64,000 bases of DNA from Lonicera japonica (taxonomy: Eukaryota > Streptophyta > Magnoliopsida > Dipsacales > Caprifoliaceae). Within the stretch, counting starts at the first letter, position 1. The number at the start of each line of letters is the position of its first letter. Position numbers and translations under genes: made by a program. Below the pieces are notes generated by a model. That model saw only the letters and a list, made by a program, of their open reading frames with translations, was not told where the DNA came from and did not search any database. Of this stretch, positions 13,021-24,034 are shown piece by piece. The DNA lies in contig CM038471.1 in the NCBI GenBank assembly GCA_021464415.1, positions 9,699,386-9,763,385 of the forward strand, read 5' to 3'.

Positions 13021-14270
13021 ACCAAAAGTTAGTTGAGCATTACAAGGGATCATGCATATTAGAATTGCATAGACAAGAATAAAATATTAAAAAAAAATCA
13101 TGACTGAAAACATAAGAGTACTTCTACGGGACACACGAGACATCCAGGAGACTAATTCAAGGGCTTAATTTTTTAAGGACCTAGCTCTTCTTCATTTACT
13201 AGTTTTCAATATGTGTGATACACAGGAATCTTATAATTTTGTATGCAATAATGAAATATGTCTATATTTTATAAACTTTACAAGTCAACATTTTGAAAAA
13301 AAAATCACATATCAAAAGGAACATCGAATGAAGGAGAGAAAGATTAAGCAATTTTTTTCTTTTGATATAACTGAAAACTTATTTGTAAATCAAATTGGAC
13401 AATGAAAACAGAACCAAATACAAACCCACTATTGGCCTGAGTAAGAAAGACTGAATTTTGGGTTATTCCTGTCTCTAATGAATTTAGCCCACAAAGAATC
13501 TCCTTGTTTATATATGACCGCAGTAATTTACAATGTAGAGCTTGTTGTAGTTTTTTAGGCCTAATCAGTTGCTCCATACAGCCTTGGCTGCCTCCCAGCT
13601 CGCCTTCCATGTCCACTGCAATATTTTGACCTTTTCGATAATAACTACTGAGTATATTTCACTGCCATATATACCAGCTATTGTGGAGTGTGCACAATAA
13701 GAAGCTCAGGAATGTCAATCGATTATTTCACCCCACAAATTAGAAATATAAAAAGATAATTGAGAAAATAAACTACATTAGCAAAATCAATAAGGCTAGA
13801 ATCTGAGAAAGAATACATAGCAATGTGGCATGGACCTATTTAAATCTATTGACATTTACTTTCTTAAAGAACATAAAATCTACAACCACTGAATGGCATT
13901 TTAATCAAAAACATAGATTTACCTCTGAAGTTCGAATGCCAACTGCCTACCGAATACATAAGACTTGTCAACATAAGCAAGTCGAGTGTTTTAGAAGAAG
14001 ACTCGAAAGCTAGGTAGGCGGATCCATAAATTTACCTATAAATTTAGAGAAACTAATAAGACTACAGGATAGAGAATTCCTTGATACTTTGCAATGTAGG
14101 ATGTTGATTAGCCTCCATAAACAGGATCAATAATAGATTGAAGCTAAGTCATAAGGGGCAAATAAAGGACAAATTGCTTATAATTAACTATTGGTAGTAG
14201 AATTGATTAAGTTAGAGCCTCATGTTATTGAATTAAGAAATAAAAACCTCAAATTTCAAGAATCCAACAA
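13021..14270. other. No gene recognised
   Basis: AT-rich intergenic sequence. A 90-codon open frame at 13,344-13,616 on the minus strand resembles nothing I know and ends in low-complexity sequence, so it is not called. Confidence 0.5.
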
Positions 14271-14271
14271 T

Positions 14272-14932
14272 TTTCCAACAAAAAAGATATAAGCTTCAAA
14301 CAATGAAAAATAAAAACCCAATGGTTCCAATCCGGTTTAGCAAGGGTTCTTAACTTACAAAAAGTAGAGAGTATCTACCTCTTGTCAATTGCAGTGTTTG
14401 GCGTCTATAATAGTGTGTTCACTGCATTGCCTAAGGTTGGTGTCAATGAGAGATTCATGCACAATGTTGGCGTGAATGAGAGATTCATGCCTAAGGTTGA
14501 TTCTGGCTAGAGAAGAGAAGAATGAAATAAAAGTAACCTGAACACTTGTCATACACACAAACAAAAGATTCTAAAGTTACAGTAATGAATTATATACTAC
14601 TTTCCAACAAAAAGGATATAAGCTTTAAGATTTCAAACAATGTAAAGCAAAAACCCAATGGTTCTAATCCATTTAAAAAGGGTTCTTAACTTACAAAAAG
14701 TACAGAGTATCTACCTCTTGTGAATTGTAGTGTTGGTGTCTATAATAGTGTGTTCACCACATTGCCTAAGGTTGGTAACGATGAGGGATTGATGACCAAG
14801 GTTGGTAACGATGAGGGATTGATGCCTAAGGTTGGTTCTGGCTATAGAAGAGAAGAATGAAATAGAAGTAACCTGGGCACTCATCACACACACTAACAAA
14901 AGATTTTAATGTTAAAGTAATGAATTACTACT
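14272..14932. repeat. 330-bp direct tandem duplication with internal minisatellite
   Basis: Two copies (about 14,272-14,600 and 14,602-14,932) share aacttacaaaaagta, gtgtctataatagtgtgttc and agaagagaagaatgaaata blocks. Each also contains two to three copies of a roughly 30-bp unit beginning cctaaggttgg and ending with a gaga/gagg-gatt tail. The two copies have expanded different versions of the short unit. No coding function is evident. Confidence 0.75.
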
Positions 14933-15149
14933 TTTCTTAGAAATTTAATCAAACACCATTTAGGCACTATGCATTCCAAAAAAACAAAATTCTCTCTCTT
15001 ACCTCTACAAACGATCATTTGGCATCAATTGTAATACACCTTGTTTATTAAAGGAATTTTATCAAACAACTGCTAAACATCCAACATAAACATGACAATC
15101 CACTACAAACAGAGGCTTATTAATGAGAGCATCAGTTTAAGCATCATAA

Positions 15150-16176
15150 GAACCGTTACCGAACCGATGTGTTCGGTATACCGACCGTCGGTTTTACCGA
15201 AATAGTCGGTCGGTTCGGTTAATAATCGGTTAAAACCGACTATCAATATGAACATGGCAAAAATCTAAATAATTCTCCTCCCTTGAGTCTGCACCCATCA
15301 TTTTTTCCTAAGAAAATACCCACCCACACAAACAACAAAATCCCAGAAGAGAAACTACCAAATTAATCAAAATCACAATCTCCCTTACATCATTAAACAA
15401 TCAAAATATATTACAAATGGTCTAAGGTAAGAGAGGAAAGGAAAAAAAAAATGAAATTCTAAAGAGAGAGAACTGAGAAATTGAGAGAGGAAAGTAGGAG
15501 ACCAATTTCAAAACTCAAGAAATATGCTTACTTTAACCAATTGTGGATTTGATTTCACTCTTTTAAATTCTAATCAAATAAACACCAACAACTTGTTCGC
15601 TTAGTGGAGACTAGCCGACTGGGTGTGAGAGAGGGACAACCGAGAGAGATGAACGATGGACAATGAGTGACGGAGAGAGAGAGAGGGATGGATGGAGATT
15701 GAGGGCTATAAAGCAGTGATGGTTAGGTTGGGAGAGAGATGAGAGTATGAGACCAACAGTTTTTTTTTTAGCTTTCGATTTGTCAAACTCCTCATCATCC
15801 ACGCTTTCTTGCTTCTTGTCGTCCATAGGCTTTGTGGGGGTATGAAGCTAACAGAGGAAGAGTGAGGACGGAGGAGTGCTGGAGGTTTTGTGTCGGTGGG
15901 AGTGTTGTGTGAGGGTGTGAGTCTGTGTATGTGCTATACTGCTATGTGGCTTTGTGGGTCTTATTGTATTAACTAATGGTGTGATAAATATTTTGGTCGG
16001 TCGGTCGGTAATAACCGATAATACGCATATATGAAACCGTTATCGCTACCGAGTTAGGTCGGTAACCGAATGGTCGGTTACCAACCAAAAAATGGTCGGT
16101 CGGTAACCATTCGAACATTGGTCGGTCGGTCGGTAATCGGTCGGTTTTCGGTTTCCAGTTTGAAATTGCCACCCCT
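15150..16176. mobile_element. Non-autonomous DNA transposon rich in CGGT motifs
   Basis: Both ends are dense in CGGTCGGT/ACCG motifs, in partly inverted orientation (15,160-15,245 and 15,990-16,150). The right end terminates in ttgccacccct, a terminus I associate with plant hAT-like elements. The left terminus and target duplication were not found, so boundaries are approximate. The interior is non-coding except for a short minus-strand frame (15,611-15,826) beginning MDDKKQESVDDEEFDKSKAK, which could be a captured or transposase-derived exon. I do not assign it. Confidence 0.4.
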
Positions 16177-16299
16177 ACCCATAATAGTGTAATAATAGAT
16201 GTTGAAGAATGAGAGTTGAGAGCAGAGAGATACCTTCAGAGAGTAAAAAGGTCAAGCACGGTGATTCAGCATGGTCGGCCTGCCACAGTTTTGACTCAA

Positions 16300-17540
16300 T
16301 TCCAGGAGAAAAACTTCCCTGGCACAGTTATTCCACATCAGCCATCCAGCTTAATATCCCAAGCCAATCAAATTCCCCCTCCTCTCTCTCTCTGGCTCTC
16401 TCCATCTCTCTCACCAGCTACCATCACCACCACAACCACCACCGCCAACACCACCACCACCACAGCCGGACTCAAATCGGACTCCACCGTCGCACCCAAT
16501 CCATCGCAGCCAACACCACCACCACGACGCTCTATCCGACGACGGAGGCGGCGACCACCACACCGACGGAGGTCATCCCCACCGTCGCACCCAATCCACC
16601 GGACTCCACCATCACACCCAATCTACCACCGCCAACACCACCACCACCACGACGCTCTATCCGGCAACAGAGGCTGCAACCACCACACCAACGGAGGTCA
16701 TCCCCACTGTCGCACCCAATCCACCATCGCCATCACCACCACCACGATCAGTGGCGGAGCCAGGAATAATTTTTAGGGGGCCAAAAAAAAATTTAAGCCA
16801 AATCAAACTCAATAATTATGTTTATAGGCCATTTTTTTACTAAAATACTTCTCCATTCTGTTTCAATATTTTGAAAAATTTAAAAATGATAGACTAAAAT
16901 TAATTATATATTTTAAATTATCTTTTGATATATAATCCAAAAAAAAATGAGAATTGTGTTTCAGAGAAAAAAAAAAGAAAAAAGAAGAAAAGGGTAGTGA
17001 AAAGCGGCTACTAAATGAGAAAAGAAAGAAAGTGAAAACTTAATATATATTACAAACTAAACCCCTGAACTTATAAGGCTAATTGCACAAACCCCCGCGC
17101 CTCACCTAACACTGCTTGCTTGACAAATATTACATCTCCTGCCCCTAAAATTAACAGCTAATTACACAATGGCCCCTCAACTTTTCCTTCCCGCACATAG
17201 ACCCTTGTACTCTCTAAAAATTCTTAAAAAGTCCGGGTGGGGCCAGGTGGGGTGGCTCCGCCCTGACCACGATGCTCTCTCCAGCGATGGAGGCGGCGAC
17301 CACCATACTGACGGAGGTCGGAGCGACGGTGGAGTCCGCCGGTGGTGGTGGGTGGTTTTGGTGGTGATGGTGATGGTAGGTGTGAGAGAGATGGAGAGAG
17401 GGGACTATATATATATATGTATATATATAATTATATTGTGATTTTAAAAAAGATGATAAATGGCAGAATTTGGTTAATTTCGGATATTGAGGTGGGTGAC
17501 TGATGTAAAATAATTTGGGGAAGTTTTCCTCCAATTACAT
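16300..17540. mobile_element. Large inverted-repeat element with a CACC-rich core
   Basis: The left arm (about 16,300-16,500) and the reverse complement of the right arm (about 17,300-17,540) share a series of blocks. These are gagaaaaacttccc, a ttccacatcagcca-like block, ccatctctctcac, accatcaccacc and ggactccaccgtcgc. The middle is a GC-rich minisatellite of about 125 bp (copies start at 16,525 and 16,650) built from proline/threonine-type codons. That explains long overlapping open frames without implying a protein. The class is unknown; a MULE or fold-back type is likely. A hAT element (16,749-17,265) has inserted in the core. Confidence 0.5.
16749..17265. mobile_element. hAT-type non-autonomous element, 517 bp
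   Basis: Starts CAGTGGCGGAGCC and ends GGCTCCGCCCTG, imperfect terminal inverted repeats typical of hAT elements. It is flanked by the exact 8-bp duplication ACCACGAT (16,741-16,748 and 17,266-17,273). Removing it restores the surrounding GC-rich minisatellite unit. The interior is AT-rich and non-coding. Confidence 0.9.
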
Positions 17541-17653
17541 AGCGGGATTTCTTTAAAAAAATATAACTTTGGTAAGAAGTCATTTAGGAAAGAGAAGACC
17601 GGGTAACAAGAGCATTTCGGATACAATTATGGATGGAGTGAGAATGAAAATGC

Positions 17654-18215
17654 TTTTTTTTTTTTTTTTTTTTAAGGCAGACGGAAAAATTATCTAAAAT
17701 TAAAACGGAGGGGAGGTAACAAGAATGTCGGCACTTCCTCCATCCAAGTTTTAGACATGGACAAATAACATTGCCATCTCGGCGAACCCAAGACCATCTA
17801 CACGATATAAAATCATTGGCGAGCTTTTTTAAATCACTAATAATATGACCATAAGGCCCGGACTCTCCCCCAACTCCATTGATAGCGTTGATTACTACTA
17901 ATGAATCTCCTTCAAAACACACATCCCTGAAACCACAGTTGAGAGCAAACAGGGCGGCATGATAAGCTACGAGAGCTTCAGCGGGTGCCGGATTAGTCGA
18001 GCTCGGCAAGATTTTACTTCTAGCTGCCACAAACTCACCATTCTCATTCCTAGCAATTAGTCCAATCCCCACCTCCGGCCTATCATACGGTACTGTTGCA
18101 TCAAAATTTATTTTAATCCAATTATGTGAAGGAGGAAGCCATCTTACGCTATTGGAACTTGACTTTTGCGTTGGGCGATTTGCATCACAAAATCGACTTT
18201 TGCGTTGGGCGTTGG
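17654..18215 (-). mobile_element. 5'-truncated LINE fragment with RNase H domain
   Basis: The minus strand encodes an RNase H-like domain of the type at the C-terminus of plant LINE polyproteins. It contains WLPPSHNWIKINFD, GIGLIARNENGEF, AEALVAYHAALFAL and EGDSLVVINAI, including the expected acidic residues. After the frame ends there is a 20-nt poly(A) (poly(T) on the plus strand at 17,654-17,673). Near-identical 17-18 nt sequences beginning GAGTGA flank it (17,636-17,653 and 18,216-18,232). These mark a target duplication and a 5' truncation typical of LINE insertion. The reading frame degrades after RRDGN. It is not an active gene. Confidence 0.85.
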
Positions 18216-18232
18216 GAGTGAAAATGAAATGC

Positions 18233-19560
18233 TATATAAGATTGATGGTAATGAGTTAAAAAGATGTATTTTAATACAATTATTCATAATGATTATAAAA
18301 ATGATGTAGTAAAAATAAAAATATATATTCTAAAGATAACTCTCTACTTTTAGATAGTTTTTTAAATAATATCTTAATGTCACATTATTATTTTTATCCA
18401 CATATTTTTTTAAGCTTTCAAATATTTTATTTGTAATTTTATAATTTTTTTATTAATAAAAATTACATATTAAAAAGTATGAATTAAGACCTATCAAAGA
18501 AGACGCATTTTACATATAAAATTATTAATTTATTAATAGACATTCTCTTGGGCAATTCTATTTGAAAAAGTTTTTGTAAGACTTATTCATCAAGAGACTT
18601 TTTTATGCCGCATAGGAAAGACATGCTTATATGTCTATAGTAAAGAAGTATCCAATCTATTTTTACATTGGAGATGCTCTAAGTAATAACGCTGGCACTA
18701 AATATCATTTAAGAGAAAGAATACGCGAACTTTGATATGATAAAATATTAGTCAGACAATAATTAAATAAATTGTACATTTGGTTTTGCTTCGGATTAAA
18801 AATTTGAATATGATGGAATATAACACAATTTATTTATACACGCAATTTTGGTTTTTGGTCCACAAAATTTTGTATTCTTATTTAATGTTAATGCAATTTT
18901 TTTATTTATGAATATCAAATAAATTTAGTATAAATCCATTCTTTTAATATTTAAATATAGGCTATGTATATACAATTATATAATAAGGAACGATTTTTCA
19001 ACCCTTTACACTTACAAAAGTCAACCAATCTAATGGTAAAATTTTTTGCCAAATTGATTTAAATATATTAGGCCTTTGGATTGAAATTTGAAATGTCCCA
19101 TCAATTTTCAATTTTCTCTCTTATAAACTTTTAAACACCTTAAAATACTATAAAATTATGTGACGATATTTATTTTCATTTTTATCCAATTTATATACAT
19201 TAAATTGACTTACCGATATTTATAAAATAAGATCAATTGTGACGATAAAATTATGTCTAAAAAAAGAGAAATTTAGAATATAAACATAAATTCGATAATT
19301 TTATAAGTTTGCCAAAGAACAATTGAATTACAAAATAGAAAAATATAAAAATTATGTGTAAGTGCTCACTTTTTCTCTCTAAACTCACTTTCTTCTTCTA
19401 ACCTTTCCGTACATTTGAGAATATAAAACACAACAAAATATTTGAATCTCATGACCGTTTCACTATAAATGCATTCTTTAACTATAATGGATCATGTTTG
19501 TTTTGCTATAGATAAAACTTGTAAATGATTATATAATATATTTATTCCAACATTGGTAAG
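18233..19560. other. AT-rich intergenic sequence, no gene
   Basis: Very AT-rich. The phrase ttggagatgctctaa at about 18,668 is a terminus-like motif common in plant MITEs, but its partner was not found. Nothing else is supported. Confidence 0.5.
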
Positions 19561-19654
19561 GAGTCATTCAAAACCTGGCATTGGTAAGGAGGCAAGGGTT
19601 TTAGTCTTACACTTGCATATCTTGCAGGGCATTATCTTGCAGGGCATCAACATT

Positions 19655-19800
19655 CAATGTACCAAATGACATTTTGTCTTTGTATGATAACATATATATG
19701 TATATATGCCAATCAATTAAATTTTAGCTAATTTTGGATAAAAATGGGAAAAAATGTGAAAAAAAATGAATCTAGGAATTGGCTTTCACTTCCTTGGCAT
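19655..19800. repeat. Direct repeat partner of 20,314-20,875: empty site for a MITE
   Basis: Matches 20,314-20,374 plus 20,779-20,875, without the 404-bp element. The shared sequence runs from cttttgtctttgtatgat through ccaatcaattaaattttag. It preserves the pre-insertion state acatatatatgtatatatgcc. Confidence 0.8.
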
Positions 19801-20110
19801 TCGTAGGAAAAATTGTAGCTTCAGGCAATTTAGCCTCTAATCAAAGAGCTTGGCAATATGGGTTTTTACCCTTTTTCAATTGCTAGATATTTACCCCCCT
19901 CTCCCATCCTCAACACATTTCGTCCTAAACACAAAAGAGAGCTAGATAAAGATGAGAGCTTACTCGTGAGGGGTTCGAGAGAGTGATCTTCCATGGTTCT
20001 TTACTTTACACAAGATCTTCATCATCATCATCATCTTTATCTTGTTCTCCATCTTGGCTTCCACCATTGTTAGGGTTCAAGCTTAAAAATTGAGGGTTTC
20101 ATGATTTCTC
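19800..20110. repeat. Fragment resembling the inner part of the solo LTRs
   Basis: The order of features resembles solo LTR B at about 41,180-41,470: an ttcaggcaatttagcct hairpin, then ctagatatttaccc, a run of tcatcatcatc, then tctccatcttggc and a gttcaagc tail. Boundaries are unclear. It is probably a related, older LTR remnant. Confidence 0.3.
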
Positions 20111-20374
20111 AAGTCATGGCTCAATTCATTACTTAAATGTTGAAGATTTCACAATTTTAATGTTATTTTTATCAACAGCTAAAGAATAAAAAGTGCTAAA
20201 GTGCTAAATTAGATGTATGGGAGATAAATTAGATCCCTAATGCCTTTGGCATGGTTATCACTAGTATATACAGGTTATTTATAACATAAAAGTGGCTAAA
20301 GTGGTAAGGAGTTATTCAATGTACCAAACGACCTTTTGTCTTTGTATGATAAATTGATAACATATATATTTATA

Positions 20375-20778
20375 GGGTCCGGTTCACCTACGGACCACTA
20401 TTCACGGACCGTCCGTACGGACCGGCCCGTTTGGCATGCTTCCCGATGGAATTTTTTGATGAAATTTTGTGGGGATGTTCTTCATCGTGTGTAGAACATC
20501 TCCACCAAATTTCATCAAAAAATTCAACCGGGAAGTAGGTTAACCACATGATTGAAAAAAACTGGTCCAGAAATAGATATATAAAATCCAATATTTTTCA
20601 ATCATGTAGTTAACCTACTTCCCGGTTGAATTTTTTGATGAAATATGGTGGAGATGTTCTACACACGATAAAAAACATCCCCAAAAAATTTCATCAAAAA
20701 ATTCCATCGGGAAGCGTGCCAAACGGGCCGGTCCGTACGGACGGTCCGTGAATAGTGGTCCGTAGGTGAACCGGACCG
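20375..20778. mobile_element. Fold-back MITE, 404 bp, long terminal inverted repeats
   Basis: The two ends form inverted repeats of roughly 178 bp beginning GGTCCGGTTCACC, around a loop of about 45 bp. The 10-bp sequence TATATTTATA flanks it on both sides (20,365-20,374 and 20,779-20,788). Long TIRs and a 9-11 bp duplication suit a Mutator-like origin. Each arm also holds its own shorter hairpin (ttttttgatgaaatt against its inverse). It has no coding content. The copy at 19,655 is an empty site. Confidence 0.9.
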
Positions 20779-21079
20779 TATATTTATATATGCCAATCAA
20801 TTAAATTTTAGCTAATTTTGGATAAAAATGGGAACAAGTGTGAAAAAATGAATGTTGGAATTTGTTTTCACTTCCTTTGTTAGTTTAAAGGAACAAATTA
20901 CAAATGGGCAATACTTCAGGGCCTTCTTGTAATTTACCCTTTACCTGTTTTGTGTTTTTATTTATTTATTTATAATCCTGGTTTGTATTGATTCAGCCCA
21001 ATTCCAGCGAGGTTATTCTTAACTATTGTCTGCCAATAGTACATTTTTCTCTATAATGCCCCGAAAGAAAGTTACTGGT

Positions 21080-21331
21080 TTGTATTAATCATTTCTTCAA
21101 CAAATCTTCAACTTGATTCTGTAAAGCTTCATGTTGTTGCTGGCTCATACGGTAGTGCAGTAAATTAGGCAAGCTACCCCCTGGAATGAGGTCGATTTGA
21201 TGTTCAATATCTCGTAAGGGAGGTAATCCTGCTGGAAGCTCTTCACGAACAAGTTCATGAAATTCTGAAAACAATGGTATCAGCGAATCTGATAGCAGGA
21301 AGCTCTTTTGTTTTTTAAAAATATTGTACAT
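21080..21331 (-). pseudogene. Ty3/gypsy reverse transcriptase fragment
   Basis: The minus-strand frame contains ELPAGLPPLRDIEHQIDL, IPGGSLPNLLHYRMS and a QQQHEALQNQVEDLLKK tail. This is the characteristic start of the reverse transcriptase segment of plant gypsy polyproteins. It stops after about 50 recognisable residues, with no catalytic motif. It lies about 250 bp downstream of the TNL3 stop codon. Confidence 0.85.
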
Positions 21332-21582
21332 TGTATTTAGTTTTTGTTCGGCTAACTAATTTTTTAATAATGCAAAATTTAAGAATCCACTGGTAGACTT
21401 GCATGTACTCAAAAGTCATGAGTAGATCAACTATACTCAAAAGTTACAGTAACACAACTCATCATACATATACCAATGGTTTCTTATTTTAAAGGTGTAC
21501 TCAACGACACATGAAATGCTTAAAACATTATGTATTAGAAAATTATTAACTTGTATACTACATAAGATATATTACATAAGAC

Positions 21583-22119
21583 CTATATGAATACTAGACG
21601 TACCCCCCACTTTTTCACTGCCACTGTGTCTGGTTTTAACGATCTAATACCTACCTCAATTCCACCATGCTCATACCAACGGCACTTCCTGCATGTTTGA
21701 TAAATGTCGAAAGCTTGGTAGCCCACAATTGTATGCTCCAGGCAAGTAATGTTGTCTGTATTCTTGAGGTAAATTCCTTTTTTCTGTAGTGAGTGGTCAT
21801 GACCAGGCTCCCTGAACGATAACTCCACTCCGACGTTCATAATTGGGCTGTAAGGACGCAGGCCCGACCAGCGTAAATCCTCTTGATGGTGTGTTTTGTC
21901 ATCGCCAACAGGGAAGTTACATGATTTGGCTTTATTTATCACTTCCAAAATGACAAAAAAGCTATATCCCTTGAATTTAGGATTGTAATACCAATTTTGA
22001 GGAAGCTTCAGCAAAACAAAACGCCCCGTGAAAGTGTGATTGCAGAACCACTCTGGAATAACTCTTCCTGGAAGTATGGTGTTTTGAAAGATACCAGTAA
22101 AGTTCCACCTCGGGGTTCC
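21583..22119 (-). other. TNL3 exon 5: C-terminal jelly-roll (C-JID) domain
   Basis: The acceptor ctgcag at 22,120-22,121 opens a 178-codon exon in phase with exon 4. It begins GTPRWNFTGIF and contains the post-LRR hallmark LPGRVIPEWF, then FKGYSFFVILEV and an end reading KKWGVRLVFI before a TAG. This domain contacts ligands together with the LRR in characterised TNLs. No lesion is seen in this exon. Confidence 0.85.
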
Positions 22120-22246
22120 CTGCAGCTACCAAGATAATACAGTGAAGCCGTTCAATATTAAAAACATTATATGCATATATAAATATTGCATATATACTCG
22201 CACCAAAATATGTATGTACTAGTTTATATAGAAGTTAATAGAAAAC

Positions 22247-23116
22247 CTGAATCTTTTGCTGCAATAACGTATTAGCTACAATCTCACTCTCTCCATAATC
22301 GAGCAATTTCCTGCAATTTTGGAACCAACCATATTCTATTTTGCACACGGCCAATCGATCTGCGTAGACTCTCAATGATGCACAGTCGTTTGCAGACAAA
22401 CTCACTATTCTCGAAGGAAGCTCCGGCAATTCTCGAAGCAGTTTGCAACGATTCAACTGAAGGTGTTCAAGTTGAGAAAGTTGATTGAGGCATGGCAGAT
22501 TTTGAAAATTGTTCCCTCCAAGATACAAACTTTTCAAAGAGAACAATGACCTAAGATCACCGGGGATCGCTCCATCCGACAAATTGCAATCAGTGAGATC
22601 TAGCTGTGTTAACGAAGTTAAACCCCAAATTGGAGCCAACGCCAAACTACCCATGGTTTTTTGACGTTTGCTCAGTTGAATCAATGACTGGAAAATTGAA
22701 GTCGGTGATTGAGATAAGCTCTTGCACAAGGATAAGTTCTTGAGATTTTTCAAATATCCAATGGAGGGTGGTAGCTCTGTTACAGCAGTTCCATCTAAAA
22801 GAAGCTCCTCCAGACATTCCAAGTTTCCCATCTCCTTTGGTAAATTTTTAAATTTTGAGCAGCCCGAGAGAATGAGTGATTTTAGACGTTTCAGCGTATA
22901 AAGGGTACTCTGAAGAATCACAAGATTTTTGCACCCAGCAAAATTTAAGCAAACAAGCTCTTTAAAAAATCCAAAAGACAAGTCAACCTTGCACAAACTC
23001 GTACACCCTTGAAGAATCAGTTCCTCAAGATTACAGGCCTCTCCCAAGTGTGAAATCCCGACTAGGTTTCGCGAATAACTAAGGTCGACATATTTAAGAT
23101 TTCTCAACTTCTTCTT
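22247..23116 (-). other. TNL3 exon 4: leucine-rich repeats
   Basis: Exactly 290 codons between acceptor ataacag and donor CAG/GTTTTC. LRR units are visible at LKYVDLSYSRNLVGISHLG, LEELILQGCTSL, LVCLNFAGCKNLV, LKSLILSGCSKFKNLP, LEELLLDGTAVTELP, LTQLDLTDCNLSDGAIP, LKSLYLGGNNFQNLP and LEHLQLNRCKLLRELPELP. The frame is fully open. Confidence 0.85.
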
Positions 23117-23724
23117 CTGTTATATATGAACATAAGAAAAAATAGTTGGGAGTAAAAAAATTAACAGGTTTTCTATTATTTTATTCGGTCAAGGTACGTA
23201 GCTGAATTAACTAAACCAAGTAAATTGGATTTGTTTTTCTCGTAACATGTACTAATTATATCATCATATTCATTTTTTATTATTATTTTTTGTTTTGTAC
23301 TTGGCATGTTAAGGTAACTTTTTTCAATTATCTTTTTTCATACTCCTCTGGCATAAAATTAATTAAAAGCTCTCTTCTATCTTTCAAAAAATCATAAATA
23401 AAGAGAGTGTGTACCAAATCTCATAATAGATTGTATACTACTCTTACTGCTTTCTTCTATGAACCACACATGCAGGAGTGGGGTGTAATGACTCGAAAAA
23501 TCTCAAAAAATAGGTACAAAAAAAGATGACCAACACCAATAATAGTAGAGCAGTGTTTTATTTTTTAATCTTTTAAAACATGAAACATTAATGATTAGTA
23601 CTATGAAAGGAGATTTAATCAATTAATCTTTTGCCCCAAACTTAAAAAGTTATACTCTGGCTTTTAAAATATAATATTTTGTTTATAATATAACAAAGTC
23701 TACATATATATATATATAATTTAT

Positions 23725-24034
23725 AGAGTTTCATTCTTTTAACTAAAGAACAAATTTCCCTTTTTAAGGAGGTAAATGGTTGAGTTTTTAGATGAAATTT
23801 GGTGAGGTCGATCTCCATGACGAGTACATTAATTCAACCAAATTTCATAAAAAAATCAACTGGGAAATGGGTGATCTAAAAATCTAAATTTTAAATAGCC
23901 AAAAATTAATTTTTTTGATGAAATTTGGTAAAGTTCATAGAGATCATCCTCACCAAATTTTATCTAAATCTCAACCATTTACCCTCTCAAAATAGGAAGT
24001 ACGTTATTTAGCTAAAAAATGGAAGCCCTTTCTG
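23725..24034. mobile_element. Fold-back MITE in TNL3 intron 3
   Basis: The left part (gaggtaaatggttgag, then agatgaaatttggtgagg) is matched by its inverse on the right (cctcaccaaattttatct, then ctcaaccatttaccctc). The similarity extends outward to about agagtttcatt and its partner. The right arm is also present at 1-133 in TNL1. The end bases are approximate and no target duplication was fixed. Confidence 0.6.

Noticed and set aside
13344..13616. 90-codon minus-strand frame
   Set aside because: No recognisable domain, no splice context, ends in AT-rich low complexity; there is no second copy to support conservation.
16209..16776. Two overlapping 186-codon frames rich in His, Pro and Thr
   Set aside because: Both arise from a CACC/CGACG minisatellite that lacks stops by composition; a hAT element interrupts the same repeat, and no domain is seen.
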